Under the pieces are notes generated by a model that saw nothing but the letters and a program-made list of their open reading frames with translations, was not told the origin of the DNA and did not search any database. A program made the translations under genes and the position numbers. Shown here piece by piece: positions 1 to 11,189 of a stretch of DNA of 64,000 nucleotides; within the stretch, counting starts at the first letter, position 1, and the number at the start of each line of letters is the position of its first letter. The stretch comes from Flammula alnicola (taxonomy: Eukaryota; Basidiomycota; Agaricomycetes; Agaricales; Strophariaceae): assembly GCA_015499995.1 (NCBI GenBank), contig JADNRV010000184.1, positions 34,987-98,986 of the forward strand. The letters are read 5' to 3'.

Positions 1-2240
1 AACGCAACTGGAATGGGGTTCCGGGGAGATGGGATGAAAGGCCTGTGAATGAAGATCTGGAGATTGTAGTAAGTTGCGTGTAAGGCGGCTGATTGTTTGA
101 GAAATAGCGGGCTGTCACAGTTTGGATTCCACCTGACTGAGGAAAAAGGTTAGAAATATGATCAAGTCATGAAGCAGAACACCATACGATGACTCGGCAC
201 GGAATCCATCCAATTATTCATGGCTGAATCAAGCTCTGCTATGACTTGTTGTTCTGAGAGCGGTGTCCTGCCGAAAGCGTTAGATGGACGTTTGATAGGG
301 TACTGTGCCATAGAAATACGGGTGAATGTCAAGTCAACCTTGAGCGGCTCTGACACTTACAACCAAACGCATGGCATATGCCATAATATCAAGAAGCCGG
401 AGATAGCAATTGAAAAATGCTATCGAAGATGGTTTTCCAGGAGGTTGCTGAAATCCGTGTTCCCAGTATTCATCGTCGCATTCGAGTGGGAGGTCTAGGT
501 CAAAACTGGAAAAATATGAAAATGAAGGAGGGCAAGATAGAAGACAACGACGTACTCTTCATCTTGTAGAGCACACGGCCTGCCAGAAGAAGCGCTAATG
601 TGCCGATCCAAGGTCATGAGAACCCTGTAAATAAGAACAGTTCAGAACAATGAATAATGACTATGACGGAAGGCTTACCAAAACGCGCGTTTCCACAGCT
701 CATCCTCTGTGCTCGACAGTGCGTCTGAAGCCTTTCGTCTCCGGTGCGCGCCTACCTCTTGCGACAAGCGCACTGCTAGACCAATCTGTGCCCATACCCC
801 TTGCCGCGTTTCACTCGATTGCCCAAATGAAACATGCAACTAGGCTGTCATGAGAGACAAAGTTCAGATGTCATGATATGAAAGCTTACTGCGTGCATTT
901 GAAGTTCATACAAGGTAGTTCTCTTAAAAAGAGTTTTACGGAGCACATTCACTTGCTCGAACCATTTCCATCCTGCAGACCGGGGCGAGTCTGAGCCGTC
1001 TGAGAGGACACGGCGATCATCCGAGTAGCGAGCGCCGTGGGCACACACAAGTAACAAAGTGGCACCAAACATTGGATCAGAGAAGTGGAGGCGTTCAGCC
1101 ACAGATTTTTCAAACGTGGGACGGTGTAGGAGGGGCAAGAAGTGATTTATTTGCACAAAGAATAAATCGATGAGCGACAGCATCAAGTCCTCGTCCGGAT
1201 AGACGTAGGCTGGAAGCTCTTGCGTGTGCTCCGGATGCGACGTAATCCACTAAAAAATATCGGATCAGCAGCTTTCGTACGTCTTTCTGCATGTTCACAT
1301 TCGTACCGGTGGAACATCCCAAAACTCCTTTCGTTTCCGCGAAAAATCGTTGCTTTTCGGCTCCCCGGTATACTCTTGTTTTAAATCCCAAGCAGTCTGT
1401 AAGAGTTGATAGCCGCTAGTGGGACGAATCGGTCAATCATCAATATGCGCATATAAATAGAAGGCTGCGTAACAAATACCTTGACTTTCCCAAAAAGCGG
1501 TGCTCCTGAGGATTGAGGGTGAGTTTTCTCAGTTGGAGAGTCAGCAGGTTCGAGGAGCATTCATCATCGTTGCGAGGAAGCAGCTCAGGTTGTGGAGGGG
1601 CAAATGAAGGAGACTCCATCCTGTCCACTTCTTGATTGACGTCGACCCCCGGCAGCAGCTATCATAAACATCGAAAGGCATCAAAATTCGAGGCCAGAAA
1701 TATTGTCCTTTGTAAATCGGGAACGCACTTCACTCAATAGACGATCCATCTTCTCTAGACGTGCCTCTAGACTTTCGACATAGCTTTATGAAGAGCGAGG
1801 TATTAGACAAGCATCATACACTCGCGTGATGCGAACTTGAAGGTATCGCGTACCCTTTGGATGGCCCTAAAGTCTAAGATGGATAGAAAGAAATCAGCTT
1901 TAAGTTATTACAGAAGCGAGAGATGTAAGACGCACCTTGGTAACTTCTTTGTGCGTGCACTCGAACCCAAACTGAACACAGTTACTACACCGATTGTCGG
2001 GCATCTCTCCACTATCGCCTGAAAACTCGAGTTTGCTCTGAGATCCTGAGGGATATACCATCTCGAATAGTGATAGACTTACAACGAACTATGAAAAATA
2101 AAGATAAAAGGCCAGTTTAATTCAACCAACAGGTAAAGAAACGTACTCTTCTTTCGCTTGCAAATGTCGCATGCGCCAGGAATGCGGCGTTTCTTTGACT
2201 GAGGTCGGCTCTCTAGAAGGTCTCCATTGGTTTCAGGCAT
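1..2240 (-). CDS. Zn2Cys6 fungal transcription factor, upstream paralogue (3' end outside window)
   Basis: Partial gene for a fungal binuclear zinc-cluster regulator that would act in the nucleus. The ATG lies at 2238-2240 and exon 1 runs to 2147, encoding a basic stretch and the first half of the finger (CDICKRKK). A 6-nt exon at 2083-2088 supplies the Ile-Arg and the first base of the next Cys codon, and exon 3 starts at 2018 with the second half (RCSNC...ECTHKE). A YVESLEARLEKM-type coiled-coil linker follows, then the fungal-specific transcription factor domain (FLPLLHRPTFEKS, FGATLLLVCAHGARYSDD at about 900-1190). The gene runs off the left edge. It is a paralogue of the gene at 3620-7048, offset by about 4.8 kb, and no in-frame break was noticed in the parts checked. 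Zinc cluster plus this middle domain is the standard architecture of fungal Gal4-class regulators. The target genes are unknown. Confidence 0.85.
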
Positions 2241-2385
2241 ATTTGGCGCTTTATCTCATGGAGTTACTCTCGACGCGAGGAAGGATTGTTGAAGATTGGT
2301 TGTACGAATGTGCTTGGTCGGTACTTACCGTTCTGGTCATATTTCAAGATTAGCAAGCAATCAAACCGATGCGGGTTGAAAATTC
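1..2385. repeat. Tandem segmental duplication, copy A (partial)
   Basis: Bases 1 to about 2385 align with about 4801-7173 at high identity, through exons, introns and about 130 bases of promoter. The unit is about 4.8 kb and carries one transcription-factor gene. Both copies have the same orientation, so this is a head-to-tail duplication. Copy A begins outside the window. Confidence 0.9.
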
Positions 2386-2903
2386 ACGTCACTGTCAGTG
2401 ACTCAGCTGACTCTTGCAGCCCACAGATTGATTTCTTGAGTAGTGGCCACGGCTCGACCTGGTCAGTGGTATCATCATGAGGCGGACTTCGCAATGCATG
2501 TACTATCGAATCCATTGCACAATTGCCTGCAATTCAAACTTCAAAGGTGTGGCTACGTACCCCGAGACCTCCTCGTGACCGAATTCGCCCATGTGCATGA
2601 CCGACGACCCGGAAAACGTCGGCATCTTTGGAGACAGAGGACAGGCGGGGGGTATAAGGTGGATTCTGCTGCTGGAAATACCATGCTACCGGAACCAAGC
2701 CCAGGATACTGGTCAATGATAGTAATGGCGTGCAACATTTAATTTGCTTCGTTAAGTATGTCTGTTCCAAGAGCCGACTTGAAGGATACTTTTGGCCAGG
2801 CAGCACACAGTTTTTCGCAACTTAATTTGTTGCTAGGCAATAGTTGATTAGATTGTGGCTAGAATACATAAATCTGAGAAGAACTGTAAAAACCGATGCA
2901 ATA
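2386..2903. other. Upstream region of the first transcription factor; no gene recognised
   Basis: This stretch lies beyond the duplicated segment and before the Tc1/mariner-like relic. Short open frames on both strands (for example 2443-2742) overlap each other and resemble no family I recognise. It probably holds distal promoter sequence of the gene starting at 2240. Confidence 0.4.
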
Positions 2904-2926
2904 CAGTCGAACCTCTCATAACCCAT
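2904..2926 (+). repeat. Left terminal inverted repeat of Tc1/mariner-like relic
   Basis: It matches the reverse complement of 3468-3490 over 23 bases. The element boundary is set by the flanking TA. Confidence 0.85.
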
Positions 2927-3467
2927 GCCCCTCGGTGGACAGCCCAAGCTTTGGGTTATGAGGGGTTATGCATTATGGGCTGTTATGGGCTTTGATAGGG
3001 AAGCTAAAAATAGATTAGAAAAATCTTCAAAGAAATTATGGACTCATGCTAATACATTTGCTAATACATACCATCGACAGTACTGTAGGCATTTGCGAGT
3101 CATAGTCGCTGAAAAGGTTCAGTCAAACCGCGTAAATACTGTATCGTCGAGTGGGAAAATCATGATGTGGGGATGTTTTGGAGGTGAAAATGATAATTTT
3201 GCTGGTTGAGAAGGTTCGAAAAGGTGGAACGGGTCCAGTGGCTGCTGTGGCAAATGATTGTGATGGACAACCAGTAAACTAATTATTTAGCTCTAAAGTT
3301 ATGACATTTTACCAAATATAGTACCCAAAACCTATGGGTTTTGCCTTCAGAGGGGTATGGGTTACGGTTTATTGCGGACCTATGGGTTATAGTATGCAAT
3401 TCCCCACCCACCAAGTCGGTAGATCACTCGAGCTATGGGATATAAGGAGTTATAGGTTATGAGAAGT

Positions 3468-3490
3468 ATGGGTTATGAGAGGTTCGACTG
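3468..3490 (-). repeat. Right terminal inverted repeat of Tc1/mariner-like relic
   Basis: It is the reverse complement of 2904-2926 and is followed directly by the TA target duplication at 3491-3492. Confidence 0.85.
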
Positions 3491-3619
3491 TAGTATCTTC
3501 CTCGCGACAAATGCCAGAGAATTGAAAAGACATGGATCCACGACTTCGACGTCGGGGCCGTAAAGTTACGGAATTATGCAACGAGATCTGCGTCGTACAT
3601 CGAATTCTGGAATCTTTAA

Positions 3620-6600
3620 TCAAGAATGGGTATTACTTTGGCTTTGAGCCTGAGTGATTTGTTCCACGCTTGAAATAAATGTGTTCCAATCATCCAATCT
3701 ATAGAGACGCAAATCAGAAAATGGATCGCACTAACGAAGAAAGCTAGAACATACTCAAGACCTCTTGGGGCAGTTGACCACATGGTCATCGTGTCATTAT
3801 CCATTGCTGGCAAAGTCCCAAATTGAGATATTCCATCGAAGTCGAAGGTGTTGTCAGCAAAGAGAGACGCCCAATCAGTTGACGTCGTTGACTGCTGGTT
3901 ATTGTTATGGTTGGCCAAGCTTTCAGTAGTTTGGCCATTAAATAGCGAATCTACCACATATGCATCCGTGTTAGAGGGCAGCCCGGGCCCCGTGGGCGCT
4001 GAAGCAAGGTTCGAGAGAACAATATGATCAAAGCCGGACATTTGGATAGGCACGCGCGAATGCGGTCCAATAGCATCAGAGAAACTGAATTGGCCATATA
4101 TTGGCAGTCGACCGAGTTCGTTGCCATACATTGGCAACGAAAATAATGCTTGCTGTTGCTGCGGAATTTGATGCAACGTAGGGGGCGACAAGCTGAGCGA
4201 TACACGCCTCGTGCCCGCCATGCTTCGGGGTTGATCAGTTGGAGATACTGGAGGAGACACAGTTGGTGGATCGTCATCTGCCTCTCGGAAGCGCTTCTTC
4301 CGCAGTGTGGCCGTAGGTTGATTGGTGGGTATTGTTACATCTCCAGCAAATGCGAGTTCGTTTAAGATATCCCTGATGAATAAGAAACCAATCAGCCACG
4401 ACGACTAGACAATTTGATCAACAAACCTGTATCGGCCTGCTGAAGCCCATCTACATAAACGAGTCAGACTTCTGGAAAGTGGTCTTATATTCAGGAAGAC
4501 TTCATCATACCGCCTCTCACACGCTCTCAGGATTTCCATGCAGCGTTGAACATCTTCCATTTCCCTCTTGGGATTCGGAGCATATCCAGATCGCTTTCCA
4601 CTCCAGATGTTGAGAAGCAAGATGAGAGCAGCCGTGAAAGCCGTGTTCTGCAGTTAGGTATTAGCGAGACACAAACTTAGAATATGCAAGAACGTTTACT
4701 TGCCTGAATATGAGTCAATGGTAACGCACTCAATTTACTGAAGGACTCAAGAACATGACAACATGACCGTGCCGCATTAGTGCAGATAGCCAGAGAAGGG
4801 AACGCAACTGGAATGGGGTTCCGGGGAGATGGGATGAAAGGCCTGTGAATGAAGATCTGGAGATGGTAGTAAGCTGCGTGTAATGCGGCTGCTTGTTTGA
4901 GAAATAGCGGGTTGTCGCAGTTTGGGTTCCACCTGACTGCGGGAAATTTTAAAAAGGTGAATCAAGTCATGAAGCAGAATACAATACGATGACTCGGCAC
5001 GGAATCCATCCAATTATTCATAGCTGAATCAAGCTCTGCTATGACTTGTTGTTCTGAGAGGATTGTCCTCCCAAAAGTGTTAGATGGACGTTTGATAGGG
5101 TACTGTGTCAAAAAAATACGGATGAATGTCAAATCGACTTTGAGAGGTTCTGACACTTACAATCAAACGCATGGCATATGCCATAATATCAAGAAGCCGG
5201 AGATAGCAATTGAAAAATGCTATCGAAGACGGTTTTCCAGGAGGCTGCTGAAATCCGTGTTCCCAGTATTCATCGTCGCATTCGAGTGGGAGGTCCAGGT
5301 CAAAACTAGAACAATATGAAAAAGAAGAAGCGCAAGATAGAAGACAACGACGCACTCTTCATCTTGTAGAGCACACGGCCTGCCAGAAGAAGCGCTAATG
5401 TGCCGATCCAAGGTCATGAGAACCCTGTAAATAAGAACAGTTCAGAACAATGAATAATGACTATGACCGGAGGCTTACCAAAACGCGCGTTTCCACAGCT
5501 CATCCTCTGTGCTCGACAGTGCGTCTGAAGCCTTTCGTCTCCGGTGCGCGCCCACCTCTTGCGACAAGCGCACTGCTAGGCCGATCTGTGCCCATATCCC
5601 TTGCGGGGTTTCACTCGATTGCCCAAACGAAACATGCAACTAGGCTGTCATGAGGGCGAAAGTTCAGATGTCGTGATATAATGAAACCTTACTGCGTGCA
5701 TTTGAAGTTCATACAAGGTAGTTCTCTTAAAAAGAGTTTTACGCAGCACATTCACTTGACCGAACCATTTCCATCCTGCAGACCGAGGCGAGTCTGATCC
5801 GTCTGCGAGGACACGGGGATCGTCCGAGTAGCGAGCGCCGTGGGCACACACAAGTAACAAAGTGGCACCAAACATTGGATCAGAGAAGTGGAGGCGTTCA
5901 GCCACAGATTTTTCAAACGTGGGACGGTGTAGGAGGGGCAAGAAGTGATTTATTTGCACAAAGAATGCGTCGATGAGCGACGGCATTAAGTCCTCATCTG
6001 GATAGACGTATGATGGCGACTCTTGCACATGCTCCGGGTGCGACGTAATCCACTAAAAAAATATCAATCAGCACCTTTATTCATACGACTTTCTGCATGC
6101 TCATGTCCGTACCGGTGGGACATCCCAAAATTCGCGTCGTTTTCGAGGAAGGTATGGTTTATCGAGGTCCTTCGTCTGGCCGGTGTATTCTTGTTTCAGA
6201 TCCCAAGCAGTTTGTATAAGTTGATAGCCGCTAGTGGCGCGAATCAGGCAATCATCAGTACGTACATATAAATAGCAGAAAGTATACTAAATACCTTGAC
6301 TTTCCAAAAAAGCGATGCTCCTGCGGATTGAGAGTGAGTCTTCTCAGCTGAAGAGTCAGCAGGTCCGGTTCATCATCATTGCGAGGAAGTAGTTCAGGTT
6401 CCGGGGGTGAAAGTGAAGGAGACTCCATCCTGTCCACTTCCTGATTGACGTCGAGGCCCGGCAGTAGCTATCATAAACACCGAAAGGCATCAAAATTCGA
6501 GGCCAGAAATATCGTCCTTTGCAAACCGGAACGCACCTTACTCAATAGACGATCCATCTTCTCTAGACGTGCCTCTAGACTTTCGACATAGCTTTATGAA

Positions 6601-7048
6601 GAGCGAGGTATTAGACAAGCATCATACACTCGCGTGATGCGAACTTGAAGGTATCGCGTACCCTTTGGCTGGCCCTAAGGTCTAGGTCGGATAGAAAGAA
6701 GTTAGCTTTAAGTTATTACAGAAGCGAGAGATGTAAGACGCACCTTGGTAACTTCTTTGTGCGTGCACTCGAACCCAAACTGAACACAGTTACTACACCG
6801 ATTGTCGGGCATCTCTCCACTATCGCCTGGAAACTCGAGTTTGTTGTGAGATCCTGACGAACATACCATCTCGAATAGTGATAGACTTACAACGAACTAT
6901 GAAAAATAAAGATAAAAGGCCAGTTTAATTCAACCAACAGGTAAAGAAACGTACTCTTCTTTCGCTTGCAAATGTCGCATGCGCCAGGAATGCGGCGTTT
7001 CTTTGACTGTGATCGGCTCTCTAGAAGGTCTCCATTGGTTTCAGGCAT
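3620..7048 (-). CDS. Zn2Cys6 fungal transcription factor, complete paralogue
   Basis: Complete gene for a nuclear Zn(II)2Cys6 regulator. The ATG is at 7046-7048. Exon 1 (7048-6955) gives a basic region and CDICKRKK; a 6-nt exon (6891-6896) follows, and exon 3 (from 6826) completes the cluster with DSGEMPDNRCSNC and ECTHKE. Next come a YVESLEARLEKMDRLL coiled coil, a linker ending EFWDVPP, and the fungal transcription-factor domain (HPEHVQESPSYVYPDEDL, LPLLHRPTFEKS, WAQIGLAVRLSQEVGAHRR, with most of this between 5450 and 6030). The C-terminus is Gln/Asn/Pro-rich and low complexity (about 3680-4260). The last intron (donor after GGTCTTGA) leads to a short exon ending QSNTHS and a TGA at 3620-3622. 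The start is chosen because it opens the only frame into the finger. It lies head-to-tail with its paralogue and divergent from the kinase at 7309. Confidence 0.88.
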
Positions 7049-7173
7049 ATTCGGTGCTTTATCTCTTGGAGTTACGACGCCAGGAAGGATCGCTGAAGTT
7101 ATAACTAATGGTTCCGTTCTGGGTCAAGTCATATTTCAAGATTAGCAAGCAATCAAACCGATTCGGGAAAATT
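4801..7173. repeat. Tandem segmental duplication, copy B
   Basis: This is the counterpart of 1-2385. Identity extends through the gene body and its proximal promoter, ending near GATTAGCAAGCAATCAAACCG upstream of the start codon. The linker between coiled coil and regulatory domain (about 6121-6195 against 1321-1390) is clearly more divergent than the rest. Confidence 0.9.
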
Positions 7174-7308
7174 CAATTTCTTCGTTCTGAATGTCACGTG
7201 TATGTATGCCACTAAAGGTTTAACGTTTAACTTTTAACTTGAAGTTGCCAACTGCCCGCCAGTTCATCTTTCATCTTATTCGTCGTGTCCAACGACACCA
7301 CTCGGTAC

Positions 7309-8895
7309 ATGCAATCCAATGTGCTGAACAATCTTGTCGAGTCTAATGTCGGGTCCAGTCATAGTGCGGATCTCGTTGGAAAAATCGTCTACAACGACCC
7401 TGCTGTGTTCAGGCGTTTGCGCGTTGATCAAATGAACCACAATTTCGTCACGACTTGTGCAACATCATTCAAGTCTGCGAACGCGGAGGATATCAATCTC
7501 TTGAAAGCATTGACAGAACAGGCTTCAATGAAGACGCCCGAGGCCTTGGAGCTGCAGGAGATCAATAACAAGGCCAATGACCCGAACAAGGAGGGGAGGA
7601 GCGGCAACCATGGATGTGCAGAAGAAAAGAGAATGTATGATCCTAAGTTTCGCGTTGTGCCCAGCCTGGCGTGCAACTTGTCGATCGACAAACTAGGTTT
7701 GGACCCTACGGTCCGCGTTTTGACTGACCTGGAGACCCAGAACGTCACTGAGAGCAGACAGAAGTACCCTTCTGTGGTGGTGTCACCCGTGGGCAATGAA
7801 CCCCGCGGATGGTGCACTATTGGGCCTCCGATTTGGAAGTCTGTTTCGTTTTTGGGGCGTGGCACTAACGTCTGGCGTGTTCGCGAGTATGTGGAGGGCG
7901 TTAACGAGCCGTTTCTGCGAGCGAACGAAATGATCCTGAAGACGGCGTGGCGCAGCACCAGCAAGACACCCGAATCCGATATCTGCCTGTCGACCAATCC
8001 GCCTCGAGAAGGACTGACCAAGTTTGAATGCTGTGGCGATGTTAAATTAGCTGGATACCCTATTGCATTGCAGAATCTGCGCAGCCAGCCTGTCCGTAAT
8101 TTCCCACCTGGGGGCGACATCGATCCGCCAACACCCGTTCTCCACCGTCTCGTTCTTAGTACTGTCGGGCGTCCGATGTGGGAGTATACGTCAGACCGCG
8201 ATCTGCTAACCGGTTTCCGTGATGCCCTCCAAGGTGAGTGCTTGTTAATAATCAGTGGCGATGATCTCTCACCACGTTTCAGCACATAAGGCTGTGTGTG
8301 CTCAGGGCATCCTTCACCGCGACATCAGTGCGGGTAACGTCTTGCTAACGGGGGCTCAGAATGCTCCACTTCGGGGCTTCATTAGCGACTTGGAATTTGC
8401 TCACTTTGACAGCCCCACGCTCTCAAAGCCCCAAGTGAACATCACAAGCACCGTCGGCCCAGTGAACAGATATGGCGACCGAGGGAACGTGCTTTCTACA
8501 ACACAGCCGACGCCTCGCACGCACATCCCGTTCGAATCGATGGTCAAACGAGGCGCGGATATGACCGTAAGTTGCCTTGACTCAAAAGCTTTTTTCTTCA
8601 CATTGAAAGCATTTCATAGGGAACTGCTCAATTCATGGCTCGGGACATCTTGTTGCAGGAAGTCAATAGCACTACGGAAGATGCTGCGCATAAACTGGGC
8701 CATGTCATCGAATCGTTTGTCTGGGTATTCTCGTACTGCGTCATGCGCAATCTCTGCCATCGAGCTTCCGAAGGATCCGCGCCGAAAGAGGTCCGGGACG
8801 AGTGCAAAGAGTTTCGATACCTATTTCACCGAGCCTTCGGCCACGTGACTGCAGGCGGCATAGCTAATCAGAGGCAAAGTGGGTCGATGTTATGA
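7309..8895 (+). CDS. FunK1-type fungal protein kinase
   Basis: Three exons. The first is open from 7285, but the first in-frame ATG is at 7309, and an additional upstream exon is possible. It ends at 8233 with GCCCTCCAAG and a gtgagt donor. Exon 2 resumes at 8282 with the catalytic loop ILHRDISAGNVLL and the metal-binding counterpart FISDLEFAHF (DLE in place of DFG, as is usual in this family). Exon 3 starts near 8622 with GTAQFMARDILL and HVIESFVWVF, which matches the family's GT-x-FMA and H-x-ES-FFWV blocks. FunK1 kinases (Pkinase_fungal) are expanded in mushroom-forming basidiomycetes, and their substrates are largely unknown. The frame ends at 8895, only 7 bases before a repeated element begins at 8903, so the C-terminus may have been shortened by insertion. 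Confidence 0.85.
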
Positions 8896-8902
8896 GTAGC
8901 TT

Positions 8903-9134
8903 ACCTCATCACCCGATCCCTTATATACCGTCCGTACTCGTCATGTACCATATCTTCGACCTTGTTTATCACCCACGTTGTTCCTCGTGATGGGTCTCCT
9001 CTAACATCAGGTCGAAGATAAACAAAAACCGATACCCTTCATCTTCACACCTCACGATCTCCTTTCCCTTCTCTTGTTCATTCCGACGCCCTTTCATCAT
9101 CCTCAGACCTCTCATTTCTTGAAATCCCGACGTC
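8903..9134 (+). repeat. Dispersed 232 bp repeat, copy 1
   Basis: Bases 8903-9134 match 11190-11421 base for base at both ends and in length (232 bp). The repeat contains CTTATATACCG, an internal inverted pair (CTTCGACCTTGTTTATC against GGTCGAAGATAAAC), and a pyrimidine-rich second half. This one begins 7 bases after the kinase stop codon. The TATATA and the position at element edges suggest a terminal or promoter segment of a retroelement, which is an inference. Confidence 0.85.
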
Positions 9135-9186
9135 CTTCCCCCAACAAGACTGTTATACCTCCGCTGTATCAAAACCTTCACCTCCT

Positions 9187-9434
9187 GATCCCTTATATAC
9201 CGTCCGTACTCGTCATGTACCATATCTTCGACCTTGTTTATCACCCACGTTGTTCCTCGTGATGGGTCTCCTCTAACATCAGGTCGAAGATATACAAAAA
9301 CCGATACCCTTCATCTTCACACCTCACGATCTCCTTTCCCTTCTCTTGTTCATTCCGACGCCCTTTCATCATCCTCAGACCTCTCATTTCTCGAAATCCC
9401 GACGTCCTTCCCCAACAAGACTGTTATACCTCCT
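9187..9434 (+). repeat. Dispersed repeat, copy 2 (tandem with copy 1, period 272)
   Basis: GATCCCTTATATACCG recurs here 272 bases after its first occurrence at 8915, and the copies stay nearly identical through CCCAACAAGACTGTTATACC. Copies 1 and 2 therefore form a two-unit tandem array. Confidence 0.85.
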
Positions 9435-9896
9435 CCTGAACATTTTTCGTACCCGCCCTTACCTGCCTTAAGCCGATTCCCTTCAACCTCCCACCTGTCA
9501 CTATCAACCTCCGAATCACCCCTACCATCCTTAAAACCATCGCCTCTGCCACTTTTCCTTAATTTCTCGACTGCATATAGTGCCATATACTCCGATTCCT
9601 TTCACGCATCACACCCTCGCACCCAACCTTATTCCGAACGCATATACTCCTGTCCCACACCTTGACGAGGCCACTCTACCTCCCTCCAGCCTTTTCGCGT
9701 CTTTGTCCCGTGCATATAGTCACTATCCATAACCATTTACAACACGACCTCTACTCCTCTAGTCCTGGAGACGAGGGCGAGATCACATCCGACGCTGGAA
9801 ACGTCGCCCAACATGACTGCGATAACAACCAACACTACTATGAAGAAGACTCCGACGGCGGTGATGCCAACACAGAATGCTACGACGATTTTCAAG
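9435..9896 (+). other. Pyrimidine-rich stretch between repeats and RT fragment
   Basis: This is a C/T-rich stretch with many CCT/ACC runs. It may be a 5' untranslated leader of a retroelement followed by an acidic low-complexity reading frame (about 9662-9900). I recognise no conserved domain. It joins the duplicated RT segment at AACATC (9897). Confidence 0.4.
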
Positions 9897-11189
9897 AACA
9901 TCTTTTTTCGCATTCAAACGCGTTACCTTACCGACTATAACAGAATTCGAGAGAACTACAAGCGTCTGGTTCAACACCAAGGCTGCCATCAGTCAGGTGG
10001 CCGGGTTTGGTTTGGGGATGGTTTCGCGGCTGATGGCTCTGGCTTCGAAGCTATCGAAGATTTCAGTTTTCCCATTCGCGACCTCTCCAACGACAGTCCT
10101 CGTCCCCTGGAAGACCAAGCCTATACCTACAATTTCGATGACATTGACAGAATTTCCACGAAGCTGGGCATTCCTTGGGAGAAATCAAAAGATGTCCCTT
10201 TCTCATCTTCGGTCGTCTACATTGGGTTACAGTGGGACCTTGCGCACAGAACTGTCGGACTTCCCTTGTCGAAACGTGAGAAGTACTTGGATAGCATCTC
10301 CGAATGGCAATCTCGTGCCACCCATTCTCTCAACGATGTCCAGCGTGTCTATGGGCGTCTTTTACATGCATCACTTGTCATCCCCTCTGGGCGCTCGCGT
10401 CTTGTTGGTCTCGAAGGCATGTTGGGCCTTTACTCGACATCTCCTCATGTCCCACGTCATGCCACCAAATCCATCGCGCCTGACCTGGCATGGTGGGAAA
10501 TGCGCCTACGTCGGGAGCTCGTTGAGCGCCCCATTCCTATCATGGTCGACGCCGTCGACATTGGAGCCTTCTCTGACGCCAGCTCCGAGGTCGGCATTGC
10601 GATCGTCATTGGAAACCGTTGGCGAGCATGGCGTCTGCTTCCAGGGTGGAAAACGCTCAATGGTGTCCGCGACATCGGATGGGCTGAGGCCATCGGATTT
10701 GAACTCCTCGTCGACGCCGCCCTGCTTTTCTGCAAGCCGGGTGACCACATTAGACTCTACGGTGACAACAAGGGCATTGTCGAAGGATGGTGGAATGCGA
10801 GAAGCCGGAATGTCCAAGTCAATGAGGTTTTCAAATCCATACTTGACAAACTCGAGCATTTTGGCTCCGTCGGCTGCGTCCACACTGCATATGTTCCGAG
10901 CGAATCAAACCCAGCCGACGCTCCTTCCAGGGGCCTCTTCGACTCAATTGACCTCCTCCTCCCGCCCCTCCCCATACCTTCCTGTGCAGCAGGATTCCTC
11001 ATCGACGCCCTCGACCCTCTCACACCTGCTGAGCTACAACTCCAGAGAGCCGGAAAGCTCCCCTCGCCTCGCCCTGTCCTCCGCCACGGTGACCACCGAA
11101 AATCCGAGCACAGTAACGACTGGGACATTCGCCCTGAATGGGGCTCCTGCGATTATGCCGAGGCAGCGTTTTGACGCGCCAATGATTTT
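9897..11189 (+). pseudogene. Inverted 1293 bp duplicate of DIRS-like RT/RNase H fragment
   Basis: This segment is the reverse complement of 13207-14499, with exactly the same length and the same predicted protein in two overlapping frames. It starts just after the RT catalytic block (the upstream half with the VDD motif is missing) and runs through the thumb region and RNase H-like part (IGAFSDASSEVGIA, RLYGDNKGIVEGWW, VPSESNPADAPSRG), ending at GATTTT. It lacks the start of RT, Gag and the recombinase, so it cannot act alone. The junctions share short identities with the master copy (AACATC on the left, GATTTT on the right), which fits microhomology-mediated joining or a template switch. It is followed directly by repeat copy 3. 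Confidence 0.9.

Larger units (their letters stand above)
2904..3490 (+). mobile_element. Tc1/mariner-like transposon relic with TIRs and TA target duplication
   Basis: A 587 bp element is bounded by TA dinucleotides at 2902-2903 and 3491-3492. It has perfect 23 bp terminal inverted repeats beginning CAGTCGAACCTCTC (2904-2926 and 3468-3490). Further copies of the GGGTTATGAG-type motif occur just inside both ends. The interior has a short plus-strand frame (2925-3209) ending in GKIMMWGCFGG, which resembles the WGCF block of Tc1-family DDE transposases. The catalytic acidic residues are not preserved, so this is a deleted, non-autonomous copy. TA duplication and this TIR start are typical of Tc1/mariner/pogo-class DNA transposons. 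The assignment to Tc1 rather than pogo is an inference from the small coding remnant. Confidence 0.8.

Noticed and set aside
7428..8285. 285-codon minus-strand open frame
   Set aside because: It is antisense to the first exon of the FunK1 kinase and lacks any recognised domain.
9234..9665. 143-codon plus-strand frame, Ser/Pro-rich
   Set aside because: It falls inside the repeat copy and the pyrimidine-rich stretch, and its composition mirrors the base bias.
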